A stretch of DNA of 64,000 bases from JBNLBS01 sp050303415 (lineage in GTDB: Bacteria > Pseudomonadota > Gammaproteobacteria > Methylococcales > Methylomonadaceae), in NCBI GenBank assembly GCA_050303415.1, contig JBNLBS010000001.1, forward strand, positions 124,001 through 188,000, in the 5' to 3' direction. Under the pieces are notes generated by a model, which saw only the letters and a program-made list of their open reading frames with translations, ran no database searches and was not told the origin of the DNA. The position numbers were made by a program, and so were the translations under genes. The first letter of the stretch is position 1. Every line of letters starts with the position of its first letter. Shown here piece by piece: positions 18,038 to 28,073 of the stretch.

Positions 18038-19198
18038 TTAGTCAGCTTGACGTCTCAAAAATGCCGGAATATCTAAATAATCCATATCTGTTTCTTTTTT
18101 TGGTTGCGCGCCAAAACGCTTTTCTTTACTTTCCACTCTATTTTGACGAATCACCGTTGGTTTATCCAAAGTATCATAACTGACTTCACCAATAGATGCT
18201 TTCTGGATCAACTTAGCGGACGAACTGGCTGCAGTAGCCGGATCACTCATTCCCGTTGCTACAACGGTTACCTTGATTTCGTCACCTAAATTAGAATCAA
18301 TTGCTGTGCCAATTTTAATAATCGCATCTTCTGAAGCGAATTCATGAACGATATTACCAATCTCATAAAATTCTTCGATACCCATATCTTCTGTTGCCGT
18401 GATATTAACCAAAATACCCCGTGCACCTTGTAGGTTTACGCTATCCAGTAACGGGCAGGAGATCGCCTGTTCAGCCGCTTCTCTGGCACGATTTTCACCC
18501 TCAGCTGAACCTAAGCCCATAATTGCCGCCCCCATGCCTGACATCACTTTTTGGACATCGGCAAAGTCTACATTGATCATTCCTGGGTTAGTAATCAGCT
18601 CGGTAATACCACGAACCGCATCCAGCAAAACATCATTTGCCGCGCTAAATGCTTTGACTAATGATAGCTTTTCGCCCAAGACCGGCAATAATTTTTGATT
18701 TGGGATAACAATTAAAGAATCGACATATTTTTCCAGCTCTTCAATGCCTTTTTCAGCAACCGCCATTTTTCGTTTGCCTTCAAACTCAAAAGGTTTAGTG
18801 ACTACGGCAACGGTCAATATACCCATGTCCCTTGCAACTTCTGCAATAGTTGGGATTGCACCGGTTCCTGTACCGCCACCCATTCCTGCGGCAAGAAAAA
18901 TCATATTAGCGCCATCAATAACTTCTCTGATACGATCTTTGGTTTCTTCAGCAGCTTCACGACCAATTTCAGGATTGGTTCCAGCACCCAAACCTTTTGT
19001 AAGTTCAACTCCCAGTTGAATCACTGTTTCAACATCAAGCTTTCTTAAAGCTTGAGCATCTGTGTTTGCGCCAATAAACTGTACCCCCTCAAAGTCACTT
19101 TCCACCATATGATTGACCGCATTACCGCCGCCGCCACCTACACCCAAAACTTTAATGACTGCATTTTCTGCACACATATCTATATATTCGTACGCCAT
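18038..19198 (-). CDS. ftsZ: Cell-division GTPase FtsZ
   Basis: Tubulin-like GTPase of 386 residues that polymerises into the division ring. The tubulin signature GGGTGTGA is near residue 107, with the N-terminal VGGGGGNAVNHM loop and the T7 synergy loop NVDFADVQKVMSG. The flexible linker is short (about 320-370). It ends in DYLDIPAFLRRQAD, the conserved C-terminal peptide that binds FtsA and ZipA. ATG 19198 follows ftsA by 19 bases. Confidence 0.98.
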   Translation of the reverse strand: MAYEYIDMCAENAVIKVLGVGGGGGNAVNHMVESDFEGVQFIGANTDAQALRKLDVETVIQLGVELTKGLGAGTNPEIGREAAEETKDRIREVIDGANMIFLAAGMGGGTGTGAIPTIAEVARDMGILTVAVVTKPFEFEGKRKMAVAEKGIEELEKYVDSLIVIPNQKLLPVLGEKLSLVKAFSAANDVLLDAVRGITELITNPGMINVDFADVQKVMSGMGAAIMGLGSAEGENRAREAAEQAISCPLLDSVNLQGARGILVNITATEDMGIEEFYEIGNIVHEFASEDAIIKIGTAIDSNLGDEIKVTVVATGMSDPATAASSSAKLIQKASIGEVSYDTLDKPTVIRQNRVESKEKRFGAQPKKETDMDYLDIPAFLRRQAD

Positions 19199-19217
19199 TT
19201 TTAAGCCCCTTTTATTA

Positions 19218-20444
19218 TTAAAAATTACCTTGAAACCATTTTTTCATCTTTGCCAACACCCCTGTACTTTCACTATCCATACCTCCGACACCACCCTGAT
19301 GCTCTCTTCCGTAAATTAACAATCCCACCCCCGTGGAATGAATCGGGTTTTCCATTACATCGGTTAATCCCGATACATGCTGAGGTACGCCTAACCTTAC
19401 CGGCATATGAAATATCTCCTCCGCCAGTTCGGTTAATCCTTTAACTTTTGAGCTACCGCCCGTTACCACAACGCCTGCGGCGATAAATTCCTCATACCCG
19501 CTACGCCTTAGTTCAGCTTGCACCAGCAGCATTAATTCTTCATAACGTGGTTCTACAATTTCAGCCAGGTTCTGTACCGAAATCTGTCTGGGTGGGCGAT
19601 CACCAATACTTGGAACTTCAATCATTTTGTCTGCACTGGCTAATTGCGTTAACGCATAAGCATGCTCTTTTTTTATCTGTTCAGCACTGGCTGTCGGCGT
19701 ACGCAATGCCACAGCAATATCGTTAGTCACCTGATCACCTGCAATTGGGATCACTGAAGTATGTTTGATAGCACCATCCAGAAAAACTGCGATATCCGTT
19801 GTGCCGCCGCCGATATCGATCAGACAAACACCTAAATCTTTCTCATCTTCCGATAGCACAGTCGAACAGGATGCCAGCTGCTCTAACACAATATCGTCCA
19901 CTTCCAAGCCGCAGCGACGTATACATTTAATTATGTTTTGTGCGGCACTTACGCTTCCAGTAACCATATGCACTTTAGCTTCCAGTCGTATACCTGACAT
20001 CCCGATTGGCTCTTTTATGCTATCCTGCTGATCTATAACAAATTCCTGTGGCAATATATGTAATATCTTTTGATCAGCGGGAATAGCAACTGCCCGTGCC
20101 GAATCGATGACCCTATCAATGTCATACTGGGTAACTTCTTTATCCTTAATCGCTACCACGCCATGTGAATTCAAACTTTTAATATGACTTCCGGCTATAC
20201 CGGCAAACACAGACTGAATCTGGCAACCAGCCATCAACTCTGCCTCTTCGATTGCCCGCTGAATTGTTTGTACCGTAGACTCAAGATTGACTACCACACC
20301 TTTGCGCAGACCTCTTGATGGCGTTGAGCCAATACCAATAACTTCAATTTCTCCATTGCTCATCAGCTCACCGACGATAGCAGCAACTTTTGATGTGCCT
20401 ATGTCCAGCCCGACGATTAAATTACGGTTAGTTTTTTTTGCCAT
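19218..20444 (-). CDS. ftsA: Cell-division protein FtsA
   Basis: Actin-like ATPase of 408 residues that tethers FtsZ to the membrane and recruits later division proteins. Phosphate-binding motifs are VGLDIGTSKVAAIVGE (about 12-27) and DIGGGTTDIAVF near residue 210. The 1C domain is present between them. The C-terminus MKKWFQGNF is the amphipathic membrane-targeting helix. It lies between ftsQ and ftsZ in the standard order. Confidence 0.97.
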   Translation of the reverse strand: MAKKTNRNLIVGLDIGTSKVAAIVGELMSNGEIEVIGIGSTPSRGLRKGVVVNLESTVQTIQRAIEEAELMAGCQIQSVFAGIAGSHIKSLNSHGVVAIKDKEVTQYDIDRVIDSARAVAIPADQKILHILPQEFVIDQQDSIKEPIGMSGIRLEAKVHMVTGSVSAAQNIIKCIRRCGLEVDDIVLEQLASCSTVLSEDEKDLGVCLIDIGGGTTDIAVFLDGAIKHTSVIPIAGDQVTNDIAVALRTPTASAEQIKKEHAYALTQLASADKMIEVPSIGDRPPRQISVQNLAEIVEPRYEELMLLVQAELRRSGYEEFIAAGVVVTGGSSKVKGLTELAEEIFHMPVRLGVPQHVSGLTDVMENPIHSTGVGLLIYGREHQGGVGGMDSESTGVLAKMKKWFQGNF

Positions 20445-20480
20445 TTCAAGTACTCTTAAATTGCCTTCATTACACGCTGA

Positions 20481-21221
20481 TTAAATTTGTTTGTTTTTTC
20501 TGACAATCTTTTTCCAATTAATCTGTTCAGATTCCGGTTTCCATGCAACACTAAAACCATTGGGATACCTCAAATCAACTTTTGCAATAGCTTCCATCTG
20601 CTCCTCCTTAAACACCGTTATGGTTTTTATAAACCGTTGAAAATTCCTTAATTGTTGTTCCCGTCCTAATTGCACTTCCATATCATTTGCTAAAATAAGC
20701 TTCCAGGCCCTTCGCTCATTGACTTCAAAAGTCGTTAATTCCATATCTTTGTCTGCCAGTGCAGTTTTAAGTCCCTTCATAATTTCCAATAGTTTTTTTT
20801 CCTGTTTATTCGGCCCGACCAATAAAGGTAATGTTTTAAATTTGTTTAAATTATCGGGCTCAAATAACTCACCTTTTGCATTCAACAAACCTTTACTACC
20901 CCAACGCACATAAGGCTTTTGCTCATACACCTTAATATCAATCGCATCCGGCCAAATCCTCTTCACTTCCACCTTTTCCACCCAGGGCAGGCTTAACATC
21001 GCTTGCCTTATATGTTGAATATCCGCCGCTAAAAAACCAGCGCCAACCAAAGGCTTTAACATCTGCTTAATATCATCCTTGGCAATATATTCAAACACCC
21101 CTTCAGTTCTTACATACTTAACCGGCAACAGCTCCGAACTTTGCTTAACCGCTAATTGCCCCAGTTCATTAACGACTACCATAAAAAAAAACACCAACAG
21201 AGTCGTTTTTAATATCTGCAT
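20481..21221 (-). CDS. ftsQ: Cell-division protein FtsQ
   Basis: Bitopic inner-membrane protein of 246 residues linking FtsBL and other divisome parts. It has a short cytoplasmic tail, a membrane helix (about 5-21), a POTRA domain (about 35-105, beginning near VKYVRTEGVFEYI) and the FtsQ beta domain. I prefer ATG 21221, six bases after the ddl stop; a TTG two codons earlier abuts that stop. The cytoplasmic tail is much shorter than in E. coli FtsQ. Confidence 0.92.
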   Translation of the reverse strand: MQILKTTLLVFFFMVVVNELGQLAVKQSSELLPVKYVRTEGVFEYIAKDDIKQMLKPLVGAGFLAADIQHIRQAMLSLPWVEKVEVKRIWPDAIDIKVYEQKPYVRWGSKGLLNAKGELFEPDNLNKFKTLPLLVGPNKQEKKLLEIMKGLKTALADKDMELTTFEVNERRAWKLILANDMEVQLGREQQLRNFQRFIKTITVFKEEQMEAIAKVDLRYPNGFSVAWKPESEQINWKKIVRKNKQI

Positions 21222-21227
21222 TGCCAA

Positions 21228-22160
21228 CTACCCGAAACTGGTTTCCAAAATACGCCAAACCAATTCATTAAAATCCATACCCGCCTTTTTTGCCGCCATA
21301 GGGACCAAACTGTGATCAGTCATACCCGGTACGGTGTTTACTTCAATTAATTGAGTCTCACCCTGTTCATCGATAAACAAATCAACTCTTGCCCAACCTT
21401 TAACACCAACTGTAAAACAGGCCTGTACCGCCAAATCTTTAATCTGCCTTTCCCGGCCTTCCGGCAGTCCGCTTGGGCAATGATATTGTGTTGTTGTCGC
21501 TTTATACTTTGCTTCAAAATCATAAAATGCATTCGGCGTTTCCAATCTAATGACCGGTAAAGCCTCATTAGCCAAGACGGCGACAGTATATTCATCACCT
21601 TTCACCCAGGACTCAGCATAGACATCGCAGTCAAACTTTCCTGCCAGCTTCAACGCATCAATTAATTCCTGTTTATTACTTGCACGGCTCATGCCGATAC
21701 TCGATCCTTCCTGGGCCGGCTTGACAATAACCGGAAATCCCAGCCGTTCAATACAGCCCTCAATATCTTTTTCTTCTTTAAGCAAAAACCAATCAGGCGT
21801 TTTCAATCCTTGCCCCTGCCAACATAGCTTTGTTCTTAACTTATCCATGGTTAACGCAGAGGCCATCACACCGCTCCCGGTGTATGGAATATTCATCACC
21901 TCCAATACGCCTTGAAGTACACCATCTTCTCCGCCTCTGCCATGAATCACATTAAAAACGCGATCAACTTTTTTATCGGCCAAGGCGTCTATAGGGCTGT
22001 CTTTAACATCTATCGCCAGCGCATTTATGCCGTTTTCTTTTAACGCCTGATACACGGCCTGGCCGCTAATCAACGAGATTTCTCGCTCTGCCGCCTTGCC
22101 ACCCATTAATACAGCGACACAACCAAACTCTTCGGCTGAATTAATCAATCGAGGCTTCAT
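21228..22160 (-). CDS. ddl: D-alanine--D-alanine ligase
   Basis: ATP-grasp enzyme of 310 residues making the D-Ala-D-Ala terminus of the cell-wall stem peptide. The KPAQEGSSIGMS ATP loop (near residue 142) and LIEVNTVPGMTDHSLVP (near residue 265) are conserved. The length matches the short DdlB type. ATG 22160 has GGGGAGG four bases upstream and overlaps the murB stop in an ATGA arrangement, so it is translationally coupled. An in-frame extension to 22181 is inside murB and is rejected. Confidence 0.96.
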   Translation of the reverse strand: MKPRLINSAEEFGCVAVLMGGKAAEREISLISGQAVYQALKENGINALAIDVKDSPIDALADKKVDRVFNVIHGRGGEDGVLQGVLEVMNIPYTGSGVMASALTMDKLRTKLCWQGQGLKTPDWFLLKEEKDIEGCIERLGFPVIVKPAQEGSSIGMSRASNKQELIDALKLAGKFDCDVYAESWVKGDEYTVAVLANEALPVIRLETPNAFYDFEAKYKATTTQYHCPSGLPEGRERQIKDLAVQACFTVGVKGWARVDLFIDEQGETQLIEVNTVPGMTDHSLVPMAAKKAGMDFNELVWRILETSFG

Positions 22161-23038
22161 AATGCCTCCCCGACTACGCATACTTCAGTTTGCAGGCCGA
22201 TCCCCTTTTCATGCTTGACTTTGTCCTGCACATAAGAGATCAAAGCTTCGATATCTACCGCCATTGCCGTACCGGTATTGATAATAAAATTGGCATGTTT
22301 TTCTGATACACAAGCCCCCCTTATGCAATACCCCTTTAACCCTGTTTCTTCAATCAACCTGGCAGCATAATCACCCGGCGGGTTTTTAAATACCGAGCCA
22401 CAACTGGGTTGATTGGTTGGCTGAGATTGTGCTCTTTTCTCCAGCAATGCTTTAATTTTTTGTTGACTGCTGACTACGTCACCTTTTTGCAGTGATAATC
22501 TTGCCGCTAAAAACCATTCTGCATTCAGCCCCTTTACTGAACGATATGCAATTTCAAAAGCCTCCTTATTTCGCCTGCTTTGCTGACCATATCGATCGGT
22601 CACATCGACATCACTAACAATGTTCCAGGTTTCTCCACCAAAAGCACCGGCATTCATCTTTAAGGCTCCTCCCATAGTGCCGGGAATACCGGCCAGAAAC
22701 TCTGCACCAACCAACCCATGTTCGGCACAAAAGCGCGCCACATGAGCACAAGGAACGCCTGCTTCCACATAAACCATATTGTCACCTATGGTTTTCATTT
22801 CTTTTAACCGCCCTTTGGTATTAATCACTGTCCCCTTAATTCCTCCATCCCTGACCAGTAAATTACTCCCCAAACCCAACCAAAAAATATCTTCCTGCTG
22901 ATCTAATGCCGCTAAAAACTCGATCAAATCCTGCCTGTCTGCGGGGATATACATTTTTTCCGCCGGACCACCAACACGCCAACTGGTATATTTAGCCAAA
23001 TTTTCGTTGATTAATAAGCGTCCTTTTTTTTCTGACAT
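22157..23038 (-). CDS. murB: UDP-N-acetylenolpyruvoylglucosamine reductase
   Basis: FAD enzyme of 293 residues that reduces UDP-GlcNAc-enolpyruvate to UDP-MurNAc with NADPH. The FAD-binding segment GLGSNLLVRDGGIKGTVI lies near residue 55, AGIPGTMGGALKMNAGAFGGE near residue 117, and the catalytic serine is in CGSVFKNP near residue 220. Its size indicates the shorter type II MurB, unlike the 342-residue E. coli enzyme, whose gene lies outside dcw. ATG 23038 is preferred over a TTG two codons upstream. It sits between murC and ddl. Confidence 0.95.
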   Translation of the reverse strand: MSEKKGRLLINENLAKYTSWRVGGPAEKMYIPADRQDLIEFLAALDQQEDIFWLGLGSNLLVRDGGIKGTVINTKGRLKEMKTIGDNMVYVEAGVPCAHVARFCAEHGLVGAEFLAGIPGTMGGALKMNAGAFGGETWNIVSDVDVTDRYGQQSRRNKEAFEIAYRSVKGLNAEWFLAARLSLQKGDVVSSQQKIKALLEKRAQSQPTNQPSCGSVFKNPPGDYAARLIEETGLKGYCIRGACVSEKHANFIINTGTAMAVDIEALISYVQDKVKHEKGIGLQTEVCVVGEAL

Positions 23039-23055
23039 AAGCAATTAACCTAACA

Positions 23056-24492
23056 TTAAGCTGACAATGCTTGTGTCAATTGTTCGGGCAATTGTGCTGC
23101 AATCTGCCCAACATTACCGGCACCCAGCGTCAACACGACATCATCTTCCTGCACTATACCCGCCAGAATCTCCGGCAAACTTTCTATATCCTTAATAAAA
23201 ACCGGTTCAACTTGTCCTCTTGCTCGAATTGCACGACTCAATGCCGCACCATCAGCACCGTTTATAATCGCTTCGCCGGCTGAATAAATATCCAATAAAA
23301 TCAACACATCTACGGTTGACAAAACCTGTACAAAGTCCTCAAACAAATCTCTGGTTCGGGTGTATCTGTGAGGCTGAAAAACCACCACCGAGCGGCGGTC
23401 AGGCCATGCCTGACGCAATGCTTCCAGTGTTGCAGCAATCTCTCTAGGATGGTGCCCATAATCATCCACCAAAGTTAGCTTTCCTTGTCTAACACTAATT
23501 TCGCCATTTATTTGAAACCGGCGACCGATGCCTTTAAAAGAACCAAGACTCTTTATGATCACCTGATCGTCCACATCCAGACTGGTTGCAATGGTAATTG
23601 CCGCCAAGGCATTTAACATGTTGTGCCAACCAGGTATATTTAATACCACTTTTAATGGCGCATAATTTCCCCAACGCAAAACGGTGAATGATGTATTCAT
23701 GCCATCCTGGACAATTTCTACAGCCTGTACATCTGCTTCATCACTGACACCGTATGTTTTAACCGGCTTAGAGACCTGATCAACTACGCCTTTAACCCCG
23801 TCATCATCAATGCACATCACCGCCAAACCATAAAATGGCAAATGATGCAGGAACTCCAAAAAGGTTTCTTTTAATCGTTCATAGCTGCCCGCGTACGTTT
23901 CCATATGATCCTGGTCAATATTGGTCACCACTGCCATCATCGGCTGTAAATATAAGAATGACGCATCACTCTCATCCGCTTCGGCGACCAAATAATGGCC
24001 TAAACCTAATTTAGCATTGGTTCCGGCGCTATTTAATCGCCCTCCAATAACAAACGTCGGATCCAGCCCCGCCTCAGCCAAAATACTGGCGGTTAGACTG
24101 GTAGTTGTAGTTTTTCCATGTGTCCCTGCAACTGCAATACCAAAACGGAAACGCATTAATTCAGCCAGCATTTCCGCCCTTGGAATTACCGGAATTCTGC
24201 TTTGATAGGCTTCATCAATCTCTTCATTGCTTCTGTCGATTGCTGACGAAACCACGACAACATCAGCCTGATCTATATTTTCCCGCTTATGACCTATTTC
24301 GATAATGATGCCCTTATCCCGCAAGCGATTGGTCACCGCACTTTCTTTAATATCTGACCCTGAAACCTGATAGCCAAGATTCTGCAATACTTCAGCAATG
24401 CCACTCATCCCGGTACCACCAATGCCGACAAAATGGATTCGGTCAATATTGCCCAGTACTTGCGTGGGTAACTTTATATTTGGAAAGTTCAT
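23056..24492 (-). CDS. murC: UDP-N-acetylmuramate--L-alanine ligase
   Basis: Mur ligase of 478 residues adding L-Ala to UDP-MurNAc. The N-terminal HFVGIGGTGMSGIAEVL Rossmann motif begins near residue 20. The ATP-binding GTHGKTTTT is near residue 117, and the central EADESDASFL and C-terminal DDYGHHPREI motifs are typical of MurC. ATG 24492 overlaps the murG stop as ATGA, indicating coupled translation. Confidence 0.97.
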   Translation of the reverse strand: MNFPNIKLPTQVLGNIDRIHFVGIGGTGMSGIAEVLQNLGYQVSGSDIKESAVTNRLRDKGIIIEIGHKRENIDQADVVVVSSAIDRSNEEIDEAYQSRIPVIPRAEMLAELMRFRFGIAVAGTHGKTTTTSLTASILAEAGLDPTFVIGGRLNSAGTNAKLGLGHYLVAEADESDASFLYLQPMMAVVTNIDQDHMETYAGSYERLKETFLEFLHHLPFYGLAVMCIDDDGVKGVVDQVSKPVKTYGVSDEADVQAVEIVQDGMNTSFTVLRWGNYAPLKVVLNIPGWHNMLNALAAITIATSLDVDDQVIIKSLGSFKGIGRRFQINGEISVRQGKLTLVDDYGHHPREIAATLEALRQAWPDRRSVVVFQPHRYTRTRDLFEDFVQVLSTVDVLILLDIYSAGEAIINGADGAALSRAIRARGQVEPVFIKDIESLPEILAGIVQEDDVVLTLGAGNVGQIAAQLPEQLTQALSA

Positions 24493-25544
24493 TTCACCGC
24501 CTCTTCAATGCAAATTTCAGCAACCCGCTCTGTTGCATCAATACGGGCATATTCTTTAGCTTTTGCACTCATTTCTGCCAATCGTGTTTTGACCTGACCA
24601 ATCTGTTCTACCAATGTTTGTTCATTTAAATCCTGCTGTTTCAACAAGCAGCCGGCACCTGCATCTACCAAATATCGGGCATTTGCTGTCTGATGATCAT
24701 CAATCGCCTGGGGCAGCGGCACAAAAATAGCCGGTAAACCCGCTGCCGCTACTTCACTGACCGTCATTGCACCGGCCCGGCAAATCACCATGTCTGCCCA
24801 TTGGTAGACTGCATTCATATCGTCTATAAATGCGAACACCTCTGCATTAACATTTGCTTTCGCATAGGCTTCCGTCACCGCTTGTTTCATCGCCGTGCCG
24901 GTTTGATGTTTAACGGTGACATTACTTATCCGAGCCATCGCTTTGGGCAGTATTTCATTTAAGACCTGTGCTCCCTGACTGCCACCGATAACCAACACTT
25001 TTAATTCAGCCGATTGAGTCTGATACTCTTTTGTAGTCAATGTCATCAATTGTTTTCTTAAAGGATTACCCGTACAAATTGCCTGCGTTTTCTGGGTAAA
25101 ACTCTGTGGAAAGGCCTCTAGCACTCGATTGGCAAACTTTGCCAGCAGTCGATTTGTCGTCCCCGGCACTCGGTTCTGCTCATGAATAACCAATGGTATG
25201 CCCAGCAGTTTCGCCATGACCCCCCCGGGTCCTGCAACAAAGCCCCCCATGCCTAAAACAACATCAGGCTTGCGATGCCGTAATACACTCATTGCTTGTA
25301 TACAGGCTTTAAACAACAGGATCAGTGCTTTTATTTTTGACCACAGCCCCTTGCCACGTACACCGGCAACCGATAACCAATCCATTTCAATATCATTTTC
25401 CGGCACAACTCGGCTTTCCAGACCTTTTTCCGTTCCCAACCAATTAACCTGCCAGCCTTTTTCCCTTAAGTTTTGAGCAACGGCTAAAGCCGGAAAAACA
25501 TGCCCGCCCGTTCCACCAGCCATTATCACTATCCGTTTAGCCAT
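24489..25544 (-). CDS. murG: Lipid II-forming N-acetylglucosaminyltransferase
   Basis: Membrane-associated GT-B glycosyltransferase of 351 residues that adds GlcNAc to lipid I on the cytoplasmic face. The N-terminal GGTGGHVFPALAVA (near residue 10), the VLGMGGFVAGPGG loop, and the UDP-GlcNAc-binding GGSQGAQVLNE are all present. It starts inside ftsW, overlapping its 3' end by 16 bases. Confidence 0.96.
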   Translation of the reverse strand: MAKRIVIMAGGTGGHVFPALAVAQNLREKGWQVNWLGTEKGLESRVVPENDIEMDWLSVAGVRGKGLWSKIKALILLFKACIQAMSVLRHRKPDVVLGMGGFVAGPGGVMAKLLGIPLVIHEQNRVPGTTNRLLAKFANRVLEAFPQSFTQKTQAICTGNPLRKQLMTLTTKEYQTQSAELKVLVIGGSQGAQVLNEILPKAMARISNVTVKHQTGTAMKQAVTEAYAKANVNAEVFAFIDDMNAVYQWADMVICRAGAMTVSEVAAAGLPAIFVPLPQAIDDHQTANARYLVDAGAGCLLKQQDLNEQTLVEQIGQVKTRLAEMSAKAKEYARIDATERVAEICIEEAVK

Positions 25545-26701
25545 CGCTGTGCTCCTTTTGGAGTTGCCGCATTGAGTTCCACCGTTTCGCTATACACTCT
25601 AAACAGCAGAGCAAATGCGCTGCACATGGTAATCATGCTGCCGCCACCGTAGCTCATTAAGGGCAAGGTCAAGCCTTTGGTCGGCAACATACCCATATTA
25701 ACCCCCATATTCACGAAGGCCTGAAACCCCACCCAAACAGCCAAACCATAGGCTATATAAGCAGCAAATTTATAATCCGCCTGTTCTGCCATCTTGGCGA
25801 TGGCAAAAGCACGCCAAATAACCAGACTAAACAATGTGATAACCGTAATCACACCTAATAAACCCAGCTCTTCCGCAATCACGGAAAACAAAAAATCGGT
25901 ATGCGCCTCCGGCAAATAAAACAATTTTTGCAAACCGCTGCCCAACCCAACACCCAACCATTCGCCGCGACCAAAAGCTATTAAGGCCTGAACCAATTGG
26001 AAGCCGCTATCTTGAGGATCTGCCCATGGATTGGTAAAACTGGTTACCCGTGCCATTCGATACGGTTCTAAATAAACCAGCAACCCGGCTAAAATGACCA
26101 GTGCAAACACCAAGACAACAAATTGCCATAACTGAGCCCCACCCAAAAACATGATACCCATGGCGATGGTCAATAACACCACAACAGAGCCAAAATCCGG
26201 TTCCAGCAATAACAGCACACAGGCAATCGAAAACAACAATAAAGGTTTTACCAAACCATAGGCTGAAGACTGTACGTCTTCCTGATGTCGAGTGACATAT
26301 CCCGCCATATAAATGACCGAAATCAATTTTACGATTTCCGAAACCTGTATTCTTAACCCACCTAATGACAGCCAACGTACGCTACCATTGACCTTTACGC
26401 CCATACCCGGCAGCAAAACCAGAATTAATAAGCCTAATCCGGCAATAAACAGCCATTGCCCTGAGTTCTCCCATATTTTTAATGGGATAGCTGACATAAC
26501 CATGGCTGCAATCAAACCTAAAACTATATGAATTAACTGCCTGACCGGATAGTGATTGATATTACCCATGGTTTTTTCACCCAGATGTAGGGTTGACGAC
26601 ACCACCATAATGTAGCCAATTGTCAGTAAACCGGCAGTAGCCAGTAATAACTGATAATCCAGATGAAAATTAAAATTCAGAACTTGTTTTGGATTAATCA
26701 T
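25529..26701 (-). CDS. ftsW: Septal peptidoglycan polymerase FtsW
   Basis: SEDS-family membrane protein of about 390 residues with ten predicted helices. It polymerises lipid II glycan strands together with the transpeptidase FtsI. The signature PEAHTDFLFSVIAEELG is near residue 260, and the final helices carry LPLMSYGGGS. Start: ATG 26701 directly follows a GTG at 26704, and both overlap or abut the murD stop, so either could be used. Confidence 0.95.
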   Translation of the reverse strand: MINPKQVLNFNFHLDYQLLLATAGLLTIGYIMVVSSTLHLGEKTMGNINHYPVRQLIHIVLGLIAAMVMSAIPLKIWENSGQWLFIAGLGLLILVLLPGMGVKVNGSVRWLSLGGLRIQVSEIVKLISVIYMAGYVTRHQEDVQSSAYGLVKPLLLFSIACVLLLLEPDFGSVVVLLTIAMGIMFLGGAQLWQFVVLVFALVILAGLLVYLEPYRMARVTSFTNPWADPQDSGFQLVQALIAFGRGEWLGVGLGSGLQKLFYLPEAHTDFLFSVIAEELGLLGVITVITLFSLVIWRAFAIAKMAEQADYKFAAYIAYGLAVWVGFQAFVNMGVNMGMLPTKGLTLPLMSYGGGSMITMCSAFALLFRVYSETVELNAATPKGAQRWLNG

Positions 26702-28071
26702 CACGCCACCAGCCCTAAAACCGCAGTGGCAAATTTTTCACCGCGTTCTTGATAATTTTTGTATTGGTCTATACTGGCACAGGCTGGTGATAACAATACA
26801 TGGTCACCCGGTACAGCCAATTCTGCAGCTGTCTGTACGGCTGATAGCATTGAATTTGCAAAGCATACCGGCACACAACCGGCTAAGGCTTTGTCTATCA
26901 ACGGAGCATCTTTGCCGATTAAAATAATACTTTTTACCTTCTCTTCCACTACTGCTTTTAACTCTTGCATATCCGCACCTTTGGCATCGCCTCCGGCAAT
27001 TAAAATGACTTTTTTGTCATATCCCTGCAGTGCGGCAATACAAGCACCTATATTGGTGGCCTTGGAATCATTGATCCAGGTCACACCGTTTATATCAGCA
27101 ACTTTCTGCATCCTATGCTTAAGTCCTTTAAACTGAGTCAAGGCCTGAACCATTGCCTTCTCACTCAAGCCTATAACATGTCCCAAAGCCAATGCAGATA
27201 ATGCATTTGCTGCATTATGTAAACCTTCTAATGGTAAATCCGATAATGGCATTAGCTTCTGCTCACCATGCATTAACCATTTCCCCTGCGCATTATTTTG
27301 CAACCAAAAATCTACCGATTTATGCAATGAGAATTTCACCACCTCTCTATCCGGTTTTTCCATTGCATCGACAAAGGGGTCGTCGGCATTCAGCACCATT
27401 ACGCCATTACCGTTAAATATTGTTTCTTTGGCAGCTGAGTATTCAGACACACTTTGATGGCGATCCAAATGGTCAGGACTGATATTTAAAACTGTTGCTG
27501 CGAAAGGCTTAAGCCTTGAGGTTCTTTCCAACTGAAAGCTGGACAGTTCAACAACATACAGCTGAACATCCTCTGCTAATAAATCCAATACCGGGACCCC
27601 AAGGTTACCGCCGACGGCAACATTTAGTCCGGCACATCTAGCCATATCACCGACCATGGTGGTTACCGTGCTTTTACCATTGGAACCGGTAATAGCCACA
27701 ACAGGCTGCTCGGTAGAACAGGCAAACAAATCTATATCGCTAATTGCCTGAGCACCTTTATCAATTGCCTTGGCAATAATGTTTTCATTCAGCGACACTC
27801 CGGGACTGACTATTAAATGCGTTGCTACGCTGATCGCTGACTCATTGAAACCCCCGGTAAAAACCGGTACATCCGGCATATCGTTTAATAATTCATCCAG
27901 CCGCGGCGGCTTTTCCCGGCTATCGACTATGGCAAATCTGATAGCCATTCGGTTTAGAAATCGTGCAACTGACATACCGGTCTCACCCAAACCAATAATC
28001 AAAACCCGGGCCTGCTGTTGATCCAGCCCAAATTCCTGTTCCAGTCGTGTTGTCATAACTGCACTGTTCAT
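26701..28071 (-). CDS. murD: UDP-N-acetylmuramoylalanine--D-glutamate ligase
   Basis: Mur ligase of 456 residues adding D-Glu to UDP-MurNAc-L-Ala. It has the N-terminal VLIIGLGETGMSVARFL motif, the P-loop GSNGKSTVTT near residue 130, the LSSFQLERT segment that distinguishes MurD, and the C-terminal LLSPACASIDQYKNYQERG. It starts two bases after the mraY stop; a second ATG at 28056 is possible. The Mur ligase domains are complete. Confidence 0.97.
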   Translation of the reverse strand: MNSAVMTTRLEQEFGLDQQQARVLIIGLGETGMSVARFLNRMAIRFAIVDSREKPPRLDELLNDMPDVPVFTGGFNESAISVATHLIVSPGVSLNENIIAKAIDKGAQAISDIDLFACSTEQPVVAITGSNGKSTVTTMVGDMARCAGLNVAVGGNLGVPVLDLLAEDVQLYVVELSSFQLERTSRLKPFAATVLNISPDHLDRHQSVSEYSAAKETIFNGNGVMVLNADDPFVDAMEKPDREVVKFSLHKSVDFWLQNNAQGKWLMHGEQKLMPLSDLPLEGLHNAANALSALALGHVIGLSEKAMVQALTQFKGLKHRMQKVADINGVTWINDSKATNIGACIAALQGYDKKVILIAGGDAKGADMQELKAVVEEKVKSIILIGKDAPLIDKALAGCVPVCFANSMLSAVQTAAELAVPGDHVLLSPACASIDQYKNYQERGEKFATAVLGLVA

Positions 28072-28073
28072 TG